Shown here: one piece after another, positions 18,457 through 26,244 of the stretch
Numbering within the stretch: the first letter of the stretch is position 1
How the letters are laid out: the number at the start of each line of letters is the position of its first letter
Assembly (NCBI GenBank): GCA_965224765.1
Contig: CBDDAC010000025.1
Location: forward strand, 248,001-312,000
DNA from: CAZDBA01 sp965224765
GTDB lineage: Bacteria > Planctomycetota > Planctomycetia > Pirellulales > Pirellulaceae
DNA: 64,000 nt
Direction of reading: 5' to 3'
Notes under the pieces: model-generated
The model's input: only the letters and a program-made list of their open reading frames with translations
What the model was told of the DNA's origin: nothing
Databases searched by the model: none
Translations under genes and position numbers: made by a program

Positions 18457-20460
18457 CTAGGGTTGTGATGTTTCTGGTTTTGCTTGTTTACGAAGTTCGC
18501 GATGCAAGACTTTACCCGAGGCGGTACGTGGCATCGCTTTGATGATGTGAACGGATTTGACTTTGAAAAGAGGGTTCAGCTGAGTCCGAATCCGTTTATT
18601 CATTTCGATTCGAAGTTTTTTGCCGTCAATTTCATCCTCCAGAACGGCAAAGACGGTCAATGTATTCGGGCCTCCCGCCTTACTGATGGCGATGGCCGCG
18701 GTTTCTTTGACTCCGTCGATCTGATTCATGATTCTTTCTAACTCGGCTGAGCTGGTTTTGATCCCGCCCAGGTTCATCGTGTCATCAACTCGTCCGCCTG
18801 CGATGAAGTAGCCACCCGGTAAAGTCTTCATGTGATCGCCATGTCGCCTCAGCACGGGATTCTGGTCGGTAGAGGGAGTGTCTTCGAAGTAAGTTTTGAA
18901 ATGATCTCGATTCAAAAGGCTCGAAGAAAGTCCGATCGATGGCGGAACCAGAAACAGCTCGCCGCTCGCCGCTCGTTGATTCTCTTCGTCCAGGATTTCA
19001 ATGTCGAGGCCGAGCGCTGGAGTGGAGAATGTTGCGGGAACATTGGGTTGTAAGACTGTCGAGGTGATGTAGCCACCACCGACTTCTGTGCCTCCACAGT
19101 ATTCAATGACCGGCCTCATTTGTGCCAGCGACGAAAGGTAAAACATGTCGTCGGCTTGAGAGCTTTCGCCGGTAGAGCTAAAGACTTTGATCGCCGACCA
19201 GTCGTAGGGCTCCATGTATTTTGACGTTCGCCAGGCTTTGACAATTGTGGGGACGACACCCAGCATGTTGACATTAGCGCCTTGGACAAATTGCCCAAAT
19301 TCAGGCGACATAGGAGCGTCACCATACAGGGCAATCGTGCCTCGATTCATCAACGTAGCGAAAATCAGCCAAGGTCCCATCATCCAGCCGAGATTGGTCG
19401 GCCAGCAAACGACATCTCCATGTTTCAGATTGTGGTGGCAATACCCATCCGTTGCACATTTGATGGGAGTCAGCTGAGTCCAGGGAATCGCTTTGGGATC
19501 GCCAGTGGTTCCTGAAGAAAAGAGGATATTGATAATGTGTTCTGGGCCCGCCAGATAGGGCTCAAATGAATCAGCCTCAATGAGGAAATTTGCCCAGGTT
19601 GAGTCTTGCTTTCGAAGGTCGGATTCCAAGTCGTTCTGGAATGCGATCACGATCGCCGGAATCTCGGTTGCTTGGCACACGGTTTCGAATAAAGGTAGCT
19701 TGCGCCCGGCTCTGATCTGGTAGTCATAGGTAAATACAGCTTTGGCGTTTGCGATTCGCAATCGATTTTCAATCTCGGGTGGCGCAAAGCTGTCTGCGAT
19801 CGAGACCACCCTAAGTCCGGCGCGTACCATCCCGAGGTAGATTGCCACGGAAAGATTCGTCATGGGCATAAAAACCGCGACGGCGTCATCAGGGTGATAT
19901 CCAGCTGCAATGAGGCTTGCCGCAATCTGATCGACTTGGGCGTTGAGTTGGTCGTAGGTTGTGCAGGTTTGCGTTCCATCTGGGTTGCCTTGGGTAATGG
20001 CAATTGCGTCGCCCTCTGCCAGAAAGCAACTTTCCCCGATATTCAGTTGGCTTCCCGGTAACCACTCTGCGCGTTCAACGCCATTGGTAATGTCGATTGT
20101 TTGTGAGGGCGGCGTGTTGAATTGGATTTCCAGATGCTCGATTGCTTGTTGCCAGAAGTCTTCACGATTGTCGGCGGACCAGCTTCGGAAATCGTCGTAG
20201 GTACCGATTCCGGTTTGGTTCATCCAGTTTTGCAAGTTACTGTCGTCCGTTTGTCCGGGAATCCACATCGGGGGTGGCCCATTTCGTTCTGGCCAATCGC
20301 TGAAGACTTCTTCCCAGATCGCTCGATAGGCAGTCGGGGTGGGAGAGGCGGCTGGTAGGTAGTCGCAGATCATTTGCCAGCGAACGTCCGCAGCAATTTC
20401 GGCCGTTTCATCGATGAGTTTCTGTAGGTTCTCGGTTAACTCAAGTTGATCGAGATTCAT
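18457..20460 (-). CDS. AMP-forming acyl-CoA synthetase (acetyl/acetoacetyl-CoA synthetase-like)
   Basis: This 667-residue adenylate-forming enzyme has the phosphate-binding loop FSSGTTGDPKAIPW, the adenine-binding region GGTEVGGGY, the hinge region GGRVDDTMNLGG and the catalytic lysine in PRTASGKVLHRE near the C-terminus. The N-terminal extension (about residues 1-160, including SWSADNREDFWQQ) is the kind found in acetyl-CoA and acetoacetyl-CoA synthetases and in plant acyl-activating enzymes 17/18. It should activate a carboxylate with ATP and CoA. The exact acid is uncertain; acetate or acetoacetate is possible, the latter being a product of the homogentisate pathway encoded nearby. Confidence 0.88.
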   Translation of the reverse strand: MNLDQLELTENLQKLIDETAEIAADVRWQMICDYLPAASPTPTAYRAIWEEVFSDWPERNGPPPMWIPGQTDDSNLQNWMNQTGIGTYDDFRSWSADNREDFWQQAIEHLEIQFNTPPSQTIDITNGVERAEWLPGSQLNIGESCFLAEGDAIAITQGNPDGTQTCTTYDQLNAQVDQIAASLIAAGYHPDDAVAVFMPMTNLSVAIYLGMVRAGLRVVSIADSFAPPEIENRLRIANAKAVFTYDYQIRAGRKLPLFETVCQATEIPAIVIAFQNDLESDLRKQDSTWANFLIEADSFEPYLAGPEHIINILFSSGTTGDPKAIPWTQLTPIKCATDGYCHHNLKHGDVVCWPTNLGWMMGPWLIFATLMNRGTIALYGDAPMSPEFGQFVQGANVNMLGVVPTIVKAWRTSKYMEPYDWSAIKVFSSTGESSQADDMFYLSSLAQMRPVIEYCGGTEVGGGYITSTVLQPNVPATFSTPALGLDIEILDEENQRAASGELFLVPPSIGLSSSLLNRDHFKTYFEDTPSTDQNPVLRRHGDHMKTLPGGYFIAGGRVDDTMNLGGIKTSSAELERIMNQIDGVKETAAIAISKAGGPNTLTVFAVLEDEIDGKKLRIEMNKRIRTQLNPLFKVKSVHIIKAMPRTASGKVLHRELRKQAKPETSQP

Positions 20461-20627
20461 ATTGTGTTCCTGCGTATGAATATGGCGATGTCGTGGCCAG
20501 CGTTAATTTTGAAACCACAAATTTAACGCAAGCCGACCCAAAAGTCCCTAGCGCCCTTGTACCAGCGATTTCTCAGGGAGCTTATTCCCGTGTTTTGATG
20601 GACGGCGATTATAGGTTGTGGATTCAT

Positions 20628-21236
20628 TTATGAGTCGAGGTTGATTTTGAAAAGCTCGTTTGTCTGGCAATAGTCCCTCCCGCCCAGTCGGCCGATGGAA
20701 TTGACTCTTTGGGGATCGATCTTTTGGTTCTCGTTGAGGACCTGATCGTCCACCTCGATCAAAAGGATATTGCCAAAAATGACGTTTGCCGCCAAAGGGC
20801 CTTTGCCGATATTTACGATTTTTAGTAACTCACATTCGAAATGGATCGGAGATTCCGCGACGCGAGGTGGAGTAACTTTTTCACTTGGGGCAGGAGTCAA
20901 ATTGGCTGCGTCAAATTCGCTGACTTCATATTCCAATCCTGCAGCCGTTTGAAGCATCGGATTGGCAAGTTCAAAGGGTACGACGTTGACGACGAACTGG
21001 CCATTGGCCTCAATGTTGATAACCGTGTCTTTTTTGGATCCGTCTGGTTGATTGACCGCTGAAAACATTAGGGTAGCGGGCGCCGAACAAATGCCATTGA
21101 AATAGCTGAAGGGCGCGAGGTTGGTAATTCCCCCCGGTGAAATAGTTGATACCCAAGCAATCGGGCGCGGAGTGATCGCGCGGATCATGGTCGAGTAAAT
21201 TTCACTTGGCGTGGCTGTTTTTGGATCGATTTGCAA
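20628..21236 (-). CDS. Flavin reductase-like FMN-binding protein
   Basis: This 202-residue protein has the flavin-reductase-like split-barrel fold. The N-terminal signature ITPRPIAWVSTIS is followed by NLAPFSYFNGICSAP and KKDTVINIE, which form the FMN pocket in this family. It is expected to reduce flavin with NAD(P)H for a partner oxygenase, or to bind FMN in another redox role. It follows homogentisate dioxygenase on the same strand, but a strong terminator lies between them, so it is probably a separate unit. Confidence 0.88.
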   Translation of the reverse strand: MQIDPKTATPSEIYSTMIRAITPRPIAWVSTISPGGITNLAPFSYFNGICSAPATLMFSAVNQPDGSKKDTVINIEANGQFVVNVVPFELANPMLQTAAGLEYEVSEFDAANLTPAPSEKVTPPRVAESPIHFECELLKIVNIGKGPLAANVIFGNILLIEVDDQVLNENQKIDPQRVNSIGRLGGRDYCQTNELFKINLDS

Positions 21237-21265
21237 CCTGAAATCTCAGCTGATGAGGACTCGGA

Positions 21266-21321
21266 AAATTAAAAAAGGCGGTTCAAAACCGTTATTGATA
21301 ATTGGTTTTGTAACCGCCTTT
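21266..21321 (-). terminator. Intrinsic terminator after homogentisate dioxygenase
   Basis: A near-perfect 17-bp stem lies at 21274-21290 and 21304-21321, with one bulged base and a 13-nt loop. On the minus strand AAAGGCGGTTACAAAACC pairs with GGTTTTGAACCGCCTTT and is followed by more T residues. It sits 24 nt after the hmgA stop. Confidence 0.9.
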
Positions 21322-21344
21322 GGTCTGAAAAGCGAGAAGTTCGT

Positions 21345-22517
21345 TTAGGAGTTCCAGCTCATGGGGTAAGAATTATCGTCGATTTCCATTGCCTGTGGAG
21401 TTAGGAAAAGTGGTCGATCGGTATCAAACATGACTGCCATTTCTTCGGTGCGGTCCATGTTCATGCTCTTCATGATCGTGCCTGGGTGTGGCCCATGGGG
21501 AATGCCACCCGGGTGCATGGTCATGCTGCCAAGCTCGACGCCTTTGCGTGAACCAAATTCCCCATCAACGTAGAAAAGAACCTCGTCGGCTTCGACGTTG
21601 CTGTGCACATAAGGGACTTTAACTGATTTGGGATGGTGGTCCAGATGGCGTGGCGCAAAGGTGCAGATAACAAAGCCACGGCATTCAAAGGTTTGTTGAA
21701 ATGGAGGGGGAAGGTGAATTGTGCCTGTCAAAGGTTCAAAGTCCCATGCATTGAATGTGTAGGGGTAGAGGAAACCATCCCACCCGACAATGTTGAAGGG
21801 ATGGTGGGGGACCGTTACGCGAGTCAGCCGGTTGAGGTCTTTGATCAGAATGGTGAACTCGCCTTCTTCGTCCTTCGTGATCAATTCCGTGGGGCTATGA
21901 AAGTCTCGTTCGTAATAGGGAACGCCAAGGTACATCTGCCCATCTTCGTTTTGGTAACTACCGGGAATTCGCACTGGAGAGAACGTCTCGATAATCAAGT
22001 GGTCTTCTTTGGTGATATCGTCAGAAACAATTTGATAAGTTGCGGTTCTTGGCATGATTACATAGTCACCTCGACGATAGGGAAGCCGACCATAGACGCT
22101 GTCGATATATCCACTGCCTTGGTGAATGAAGATAACTTCATCCGCCGCGCTATTGCGATAAAGTTCCGTTTGTTGTTGTTCTGGTTTAACTCGCCATGCG
22201 GTTAGGTCATCGTTAAACATCATTGGGACTCGCCCGCTGATGGGGTCACCCGATCGGGGAAGGTCCTGAGTTTTGATGTGGTGGTGTCGAAGTTCTTGTT
22301 GTGCGAACTTCTCCAGATTGATGGTTCCAGCCGGCTCGCTCTTGAGAATTCGAGTTGGCGGCTTGTTGTGATAAAGTATCGAATACGCTCGATCAAATCC
22401 TTGAGTGGTGATGACATGTTCATAAAACAGTCCTTCATCCAGATAGCTGTCGTTCGGATTTTCGAATTGAATGTGTCGTTTTGGGGGCAGTATGCCCATT
22501 TTTCGGTAGCTTGGCAT
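21345..22517 (-). CDS. hmgA: Homogentisate 1,2-dioxygenase
   Basis: This 390-residue cupin-type iron dioxygenase opens the ring of homogentisate in tyrosine and phenylalanine breakdown. Family motifs present include FNIVGWDGFLYPYTFNAWDF, the metal-ligand region PHGPHPG, SNVEADEVLFYVDGEF and FAPRHLDHHP. The length is slightly below the usual 420-450 residues of eukaryotic enzymes, as in the shorter bacterial homologues. It has its own terminator. It faces a divergent operon that includes a pterin synthase, which suggests a link with pterin-dependent phenylalanine hydroxylation. Confidence 0.93.
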   Translation of the reverse strand: MPSYRKMGILPPKRHIQFENPNDSYLDEGLFYEHVITTQGFDRAYSILYHNKPPTRILKSEPAGTINLEKFAQQELRHHHIKTQDLPRSGDPISGRVPMMFNDDLTAWRVKPEQQQTELYRNSAADEVIFIHQGSGYIDSVYGRLPYRRGDYVIMPRTATYQIVSDDITKEDHLIIETFSPVRIPGSYQNEDGQMYLGVPYYERDFHSPTELITKDEEGEFTILIKDLNRLTRVTVPHHPFNIVGWDGFLYPYTFNAWDFEPLTGTIHLPPPFQQTFECRGFVICTFAPRHLDHHPKSVKVPYVHSNVEADEVLFYVDGEFGSRKGVELGSMTMHPGGIPHGPHPGTIMKSMNMDRTEEMAVMFDTDRPLFLTPQAMEIDDNSYPMSWNS

Positions 22518-22705
22518 CTATTGATATCCGTTATTTTGAAGCCGGTTAGGGCTGAGTCTTTGCAAAATGCTCTCGTGTAGATCACAGAGCGTTCACTTTG
22601 TTTTAGGCACAAAAGCTTCGATTGGCAATTGTCGCTTGCCGCGTTAAGTTTACGGTTTCGAGGAAATCGCCCACTGACTGCCCAATTAAACCATTAAGAG
22701 TCCAG

Positions 22706-23458
22706 ATGAACGCCCATCCCAATGTCGATTCCCCCTCAGTCGAGGGCCGGCCTGGCTGTCTAATTACCGGTGGAAGTGCCGGAATCGGGCTGGCTACCGC
22801 CAAGTTGTTTGCTCGTCAGGGGTATGATTTGCTGATTTGTGGTCGAGATGAAGGGCGATTGGATTTGGCTCTTGAATCGATTCAGAAGGAAATTGATGGT
22901 GCGAGGAATCTAGTCACGGTTGTTTGTGATCTTGGCCAGCCTGGTGCGGCAAAAGTGCTGGCCGAAACGGCCATTGAGAAACTGGGACGCGTGGATGTGC
23001 TGGTGAACAATGCGGCAGTCGCTCCACTGGCCATGCTGGATGAGCTCACCGATGACGTTTTCGAGGAAGCGGTTCAAGTTAATGTAAAGAGTGTGTTCTA
23101 TCTGACGAGAGCCCTCTGGAAACACATGAAGTCGCAGGGCAGGGGAGTGGTCGTTAACATTTCGTCGCTGGCGGCGATTGATCCATTTCCTGGTTTTAGC
23201 TTGTACGGCTCAACCAAAGCCTGGGTGGATCTGATGACGACGGCGCTTGCTGGCGAGGGCAAGGAGCATGGACTGCGAGTTTACTCAGTGCGTCCGGGTG
23301 CTGTTGAGACTCAGATGTTGCGAGGGCTGTTTCCAGACTTTCCCGCCGACGAATGTGTCACTCCAGAAGACGTTGCAGAGAAAATTTGGCAATGCGTCAG
23401 CCTCCCTGCACAGTACGAAAGCGGACAGCATTTTGCCGTCACGAATCAGGCCGTATGA
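22706..23458 (+). CDS. SDR-family oxidoreductase (possible sepiapterin-reductase role)
   Basis: This 250-residue short-chain dehydrogenase starts at ATG 22706, which places the nucleotide-binding motif TGGSAGIG near residue 21. Other signatures are NNAAVAP, the catalytic serine in VNISSL and the YxxxK pair in YGSTK. Its stop codon overlaps the next start (ATGA at 23455-23458). It is therefore translationally coupled to a 6-pyruvoyl-tetrahydropterin-synthase-like gene. That neighbour makes a pteridine carbonyl reductase role plausible, but the sequence alone only supports a generic SDR. Confidence 0.88.
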   Translation: MNAHPNVDSPSVEGRPGCLITGGSAGIGLATAKLFARQGYDLLICGRDEGRLDLALESIQKEIDGARNLVTVVCDLGQPGAAKVLAETAIEKLGRVDVLVNNAAVAPLAMLDELTDDVFEEAVQVNVKSVFYLTRALWKHMKSQGRGVVVNISSLAAIDPFPGFSLYGSTKAWVDLMTTALAGEGKEHGLRVYSVRPGAVETQMLRGLFPDFPADECVTPEDVAEKIWQCVSLPAQYESGQHFAVTNQAV

Positions 23459-24243
23459 TTTACCTTCATCGTGAATTTCGATTTTCGCTCGTCGATTCCG
23501 AAGCCGGCTTGGAAAGAGTCTCGAACTCCTGGTCGGGTTGGTACAGTTCCAATCGGATCGCTCCTTTTCTAAAGTTTCAACTTACGGTCAAGGGTGAGGT
23601 GCAGAAACCTACTGGTTATCTCTGCAATGTGAAACTGTTGGACCAAGTGATGCGCGACTACGCGAGGACGGTGATTTGCGATCCGGAGCGCCCGTCGACT
23701 TACGAAGGTTTATTGCAGGATGCAGCCAAGAAAATTGAATTCGAATTGCCCCCAGAAGTGGAGTTTGCTCAATTGCGTCTGGTGGTTTCGCCAACTTTAT
23801 CATTTTTCATCGAACAGGAGTCGGCCAATATGGTCAGCTTGACCCAGCAATTTGAATTTTCCGCTGCTCATCGATTGCACTGTAACGAATATTCTGAAGC
23901 GAAAAACCGAGAGGTATTTGGAAAGTGCAATAATCCGAATGGGCACGGGCACAATTACGTTGTCGAATTGACTTTGGCTCGCGAGTTGGATCCTGTCGAA
24001 GGTTTGGTGATTTGTCTGGCTGAGTTGGAATCAACGGTCAAGCGGCTTGTTGTTGACCGACTGGACCACAAGCACTTAAATCGCGATGTCGAGGAATTCG
24101 CTCGATTGAACCCCAGTGTCGAAAACATCGCGATCCAGATTTGGGATTGGCTCGCCGGCCAGTTTGGTGCAACGCAGCTAAAACGAGTACGTGTTTATGA
24201 AACACAGAAAACCTGGGCCGATTACTCTGGTCCAGCGCGATAA
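23455..24243 (+). CDS. Tandem T-fold 6-pyruvoyl/6-carboxy-tetrahydropterin synthase-like protein
   Basis: This 262-residue protein has two T-fold halves. The second half (from about residue 125) has the family motifs: FSAAHRLHC with zinc-binding His, GKCNNPNGHGHNY with the catalytic Cys and two more zinc His, and LDHKHLN with the active-site Asp-His. The first half has related strand/helix spacing but lacks these residues. The start ATG overlaps the SDR stop. It likely acts on 7,8-dihydroneopterin triphosphate, giving a tetrahydropterin or a queuosine precursor. The arrangement with one inactive half is unusual and recalls duplicated T-fold enzymes. Confidence 0.85.
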   Translation: MIYLHREFRFSLVDSEAGLERVSNSWSGWYSSNRIAPFLKFQLTVKGEVQKPTGYLCNVKLLDQVMRDYARTVICDPERPSTYEGLLQDAAKKIEFELPPEVEFAQLRLVVSPTLSFFIEQESANMVSLTQQFEFSAAHRLHCNEYSEAKNREVFGKCNNPNGHGHNYVVELTLARELDPVEGLVICLAELESTVKRLVVDRLDHKHLNRDVEEFARLNPSVENIAIQIWDWLAGQFGATQLKRVRVYETQKTWADYSGPAR

Positions 24244-24713
24244 TGTTTCGAATTTCGCTCCGTCGGTTATTGTTGGCATTTCTTGGCTGTGCCTTTTTTT
24301 TGGCAATTTTTGGGTTGCTGTTCAATGGTACCCGATTGGTTCAAGTGTTATTCAATTCCGGTGACCTACGCGTTGTCATCGAATCATCCCACGTAAATCC
24401 GCGTGGCACTTTTTTTGAGGTGTATCGAGGAAATCGAAGTATTGTCACCAAGCAGCGATTGAGTAGCCGTCGTATCAAAGCTTCAGAGTTTGAGACGCAC
24501 GAATACAATCCTTCGGAGCAAGTGATCGCCTATCACTACGAAAACCGAGATCCGAAAATCATGGATGTGTTGTTGTTGGTTGATTTCGAGCAGGAAGCGT
24601 ACGCGATTTACTGGGCCGGTTGTCGAGCGGACAAGTGTCAGAAACTGGACTGGAAGACCTGGGATGGGCGATGTAAAAACTTTGAAGATTACGTAAAACA
24701 ATTGAGCGAATAA
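24243..24713 (+). CDS. Small membrane-anchored protein of unknown function
   Basis: The start codon overlaps the upstream stop by one base (TAATG), so it is coupled to the pterin synthase gene. The 156-residue product has an N-terminal hydrophobic helix (LLLAFLGCAFFLAIFGLLF), then a soluble domain of about 125 residues with two cysteines in AGCRADKCQ. I do not recognise the family. It is probably anchored in the inner membrane with the domain outside the cytoplasm. Confidence 0.75.
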   Translation: MFRISLRRLLLAFLGCAFFLAIFGLLFNGTRLVQVLFNSGDLRVVIESSHVNPRGTFFEVYRGNRSIVTKQRLSSRRIKASEFETHEYNPSEQVIAYHYENRDPKIMDVLLLVDFEQEAYAIYWAGCRADKCQKLDWKTWDGRCKNFEDYVKQLSE

Positions 24714-24731
24714 TAACGTTTGGCAATAAAT

Positions 24732-25388
24732 ATGGCGAAAAAGAAACCTAAATTTTATGTGGTCTGGCATGGCCATCAGCCTGGCGTCTACATGACGTGG
24801 GCAGAGTGCCAAAAGCAGATTGCTGGTTTCTCGAGTGCTAAATATAAATCCTTCGCGAGTCTAGAACTGGCAGAAAAGGCTTTTCGCGATGACGCTGATG
24901 AACATTGGGGAAAGTCCGATGGATCCAAAAAGAAACCCAAAACTCCCAAAAGGACTTTGGATGAGCTAAAAGCGATGGGCGTTGATATGAATGCGCTCGC
25001 TGTCGACGCAGCCTGTAAGGGCAACCCAGGTCCGCTGGAGTATCAAGGCGTTGAAATCTATAGCAATGTCAACTTGTTCCACAAAGGGCCGTTTCAGGAA
25101 GGCACCGTCAATATCGGTGAGTTTTTGGCGATTGTTCACGCTCTGGCACTGCTGAAACATGGAGAGCAACTTGACCGCAGCATTTATTCAGATTCGAGGA
25201 TCGGGATTGGCTGGGTCAAACAGGGGAAATGTAAGACCAAATTGACTCAGACACGCGTGAACCAACGCCTTTTTGTGTTGATTGTAAGAGCGGAGAAATG
25301 GCTCAAAGAGAACAAGTTAACCAATCCGATCCTCAAGTGGGAAACAAAACTGTGGGGTGAGATTCCCGCGGATTTTGGTCGCAAATAG
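24732..25388 (+). CDS. rnhA: Ribonuclease HI with N-terminal viroplasmin domain
   Basis: This 218-residue protein begins at ATG 24732; a TTG four codons earlier is less likely. Residues 1-55 form a caulimovirus-VI/viroplasmin-type module (KFYVVWHGHQPGVYMTWAEC) that binds RNA/DNA hybrids. The RNase H domain follows a basic linker and keeps all four metal ligands: Asp92 in AVDAACKGNPG, Glu130 in NIGEFLA, Asp154 in YSDSRIGIGW and Asp214 in PADFG. It should cut the RNA strand of hybrids. This two-domain layout resembles RNase H1 of eukaryotes and some Bacteroidetes. It is the last gene of the short plus-strand run. Confidence 0.92.
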   Translation: MAKKKPKFYVVWHGHQPGVYMTWAECQKQIAGFSSAKYKSFASLELAEKAFRDDADEHWGKSDGSKKKPKTPKRTLDELKAMGVDMNALAVDAACKGNPGPLEYQGVEIYSNVNLFHKGPFQEGTVNIGEFLAIVHALALLKHGEQLDRSIYSDSRIGIGWVKQGKCKTKLTQTRVNQRLFVLIVRAEKWLKENKLTNPILKWETKLWGEIPADFGRK

Positions 25389-25474
25389 TTGGTCTTGTTG
25401 GACGTTGGCGCAAAGATGTCTAAATTGATGACTGACCTGAATCATGTGTATTGTCTCTGTCTTGGAAACCAACG

Positions 25475-25777
25475 ATGAAACGATGTCCATTTTGTGGCGA
25501 GGGAATTCTAGGTGATGCGAGCGAATGTAAACATTGTGGAAAATCGCTTTCCAAAATGGGTCAAGAAAAAACAGAGAAGTCCAGCATCGATTTGGAGTCA
25601 TGGAACGAACGGTCAGTCCCAAGCTGGCTGATGTATTTGCTGGTTGGTGTGTCTCTTTTTTGCCTTTGGATCTTGTTTGCTGAAGGCTGCGAAAAACCAG
25701 AAAATCAAGACCGCGACAATGAGGAAACTACATTCAAGGCGACTGACTTTCCAGCTTCTTTCGAAGATCTGGGATGA
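25475..25777 (+). CDS. Small zinc-ribbon membrane protein
   Basis: This 100-residue protein starts at MKRCPFCGEG. Two CxxC knuckles (CPFCG and CKHCG) form a zinc ribbon at residues 4-22, and a membrane helix follows near 55-70 (WLMYLLVGVSLFCLWILF). The last 44 nt overlap the 3' end of coaD on the opposite strand. Function unknown; such ribbons often serve as small scaffold or interaction modules. Confidence 0.7.
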   Translation: MKRCPFCGEGILGDASECKHCGKSLSKMGQEKTEKSSIDLESWNERSVPSWLMYLLVGVSLFCLWILFAEGCEKPENQDRDNEETTFKATDFPASFEDLG

Positions 25778-26228
25778 TCGATTCGGGGACGAATTGGGCA
25801 AGCTGTGCATCCGTTGCCAGTGGCGTCAATTGTTTGATGAGTGAACTTGATACGTGAGAGTATTGAGTGTCAGCCATCAAGAATACCGTTTCCATATCGG
25901 GGTCAAGTCGACGGTTGGCAAGCATCATCGTCATTTCGGCGGGGATGTCGGTGAGCGGACGAACACCTCGGATCATGCAATTGGCTTCGCAATTTCTGGC
26001 GAACTTCACTGCCAAACCAGAAAACGTTTTCACTTCGATGTTCTCGATGTCCGATGTGACTCGCTTGACCAGCTCCAGGCGTTCTTCGTTGGCGAACATG
26101 CCTGTTTTTTGGATATTCTCACCAATGCCGACGACTAAATGATCAACAAGCCGGCTACTGCGTTTGATGACGTTCAAATGCCCGAGAGTGATTGGGTCAA
26201 ACGATCCTGTGTAGACAGCGGTTTTCAT
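25734..26228 (-). CDS. coaD: Phosphopantetheine adenylyltransferase
   Basis: This 164-residue enzyme of coenzyme A synthesis transfers AMP from ATP to 4'-phosphopantetheine. The nucleotidyl-transferase motif is complete (GSFDPITLGH), as are the substrate-binding segment IRGVRPLTD and the family's YSHVSSSLIK near the C-terminus. Length is typical of CoaD. The 3' end overlaps the convergent zinc-ribbon gene. It lies 16 nt after the upstream aminotransferase gene on the same strand, so the two may share a transcript. Confidence 0.96.
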   Translation of the reverse strand: MKTAVYTGSFDPITLGHLNVIKRSSRLVDHLVVGIGENIQKTGMFANEERLELVKRVTSDIENIEVKTFSGLAVKFARNCEANCMIRGVRPLTDIPAEMTMMLANRRLDPDMETVFLMADTQYSHVSSSLIKQLTPLATDAQLAQFVPESIIPDLRKKLESQSP

Positions 26229-26244
26229 ATTGGCTCGCTTATTC

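Noticed and set aside
18219..18542. Plus-strand frames downstream of lexA
   Set aside because: They run across the duplicated lexA tail and R1/R2 repeats and show no independent protein features.
21633..22205. Plus-strand frame of 190 codons
   Set aside because: It is antisense to homogentisate dioxygenase, whose motifs are clear.
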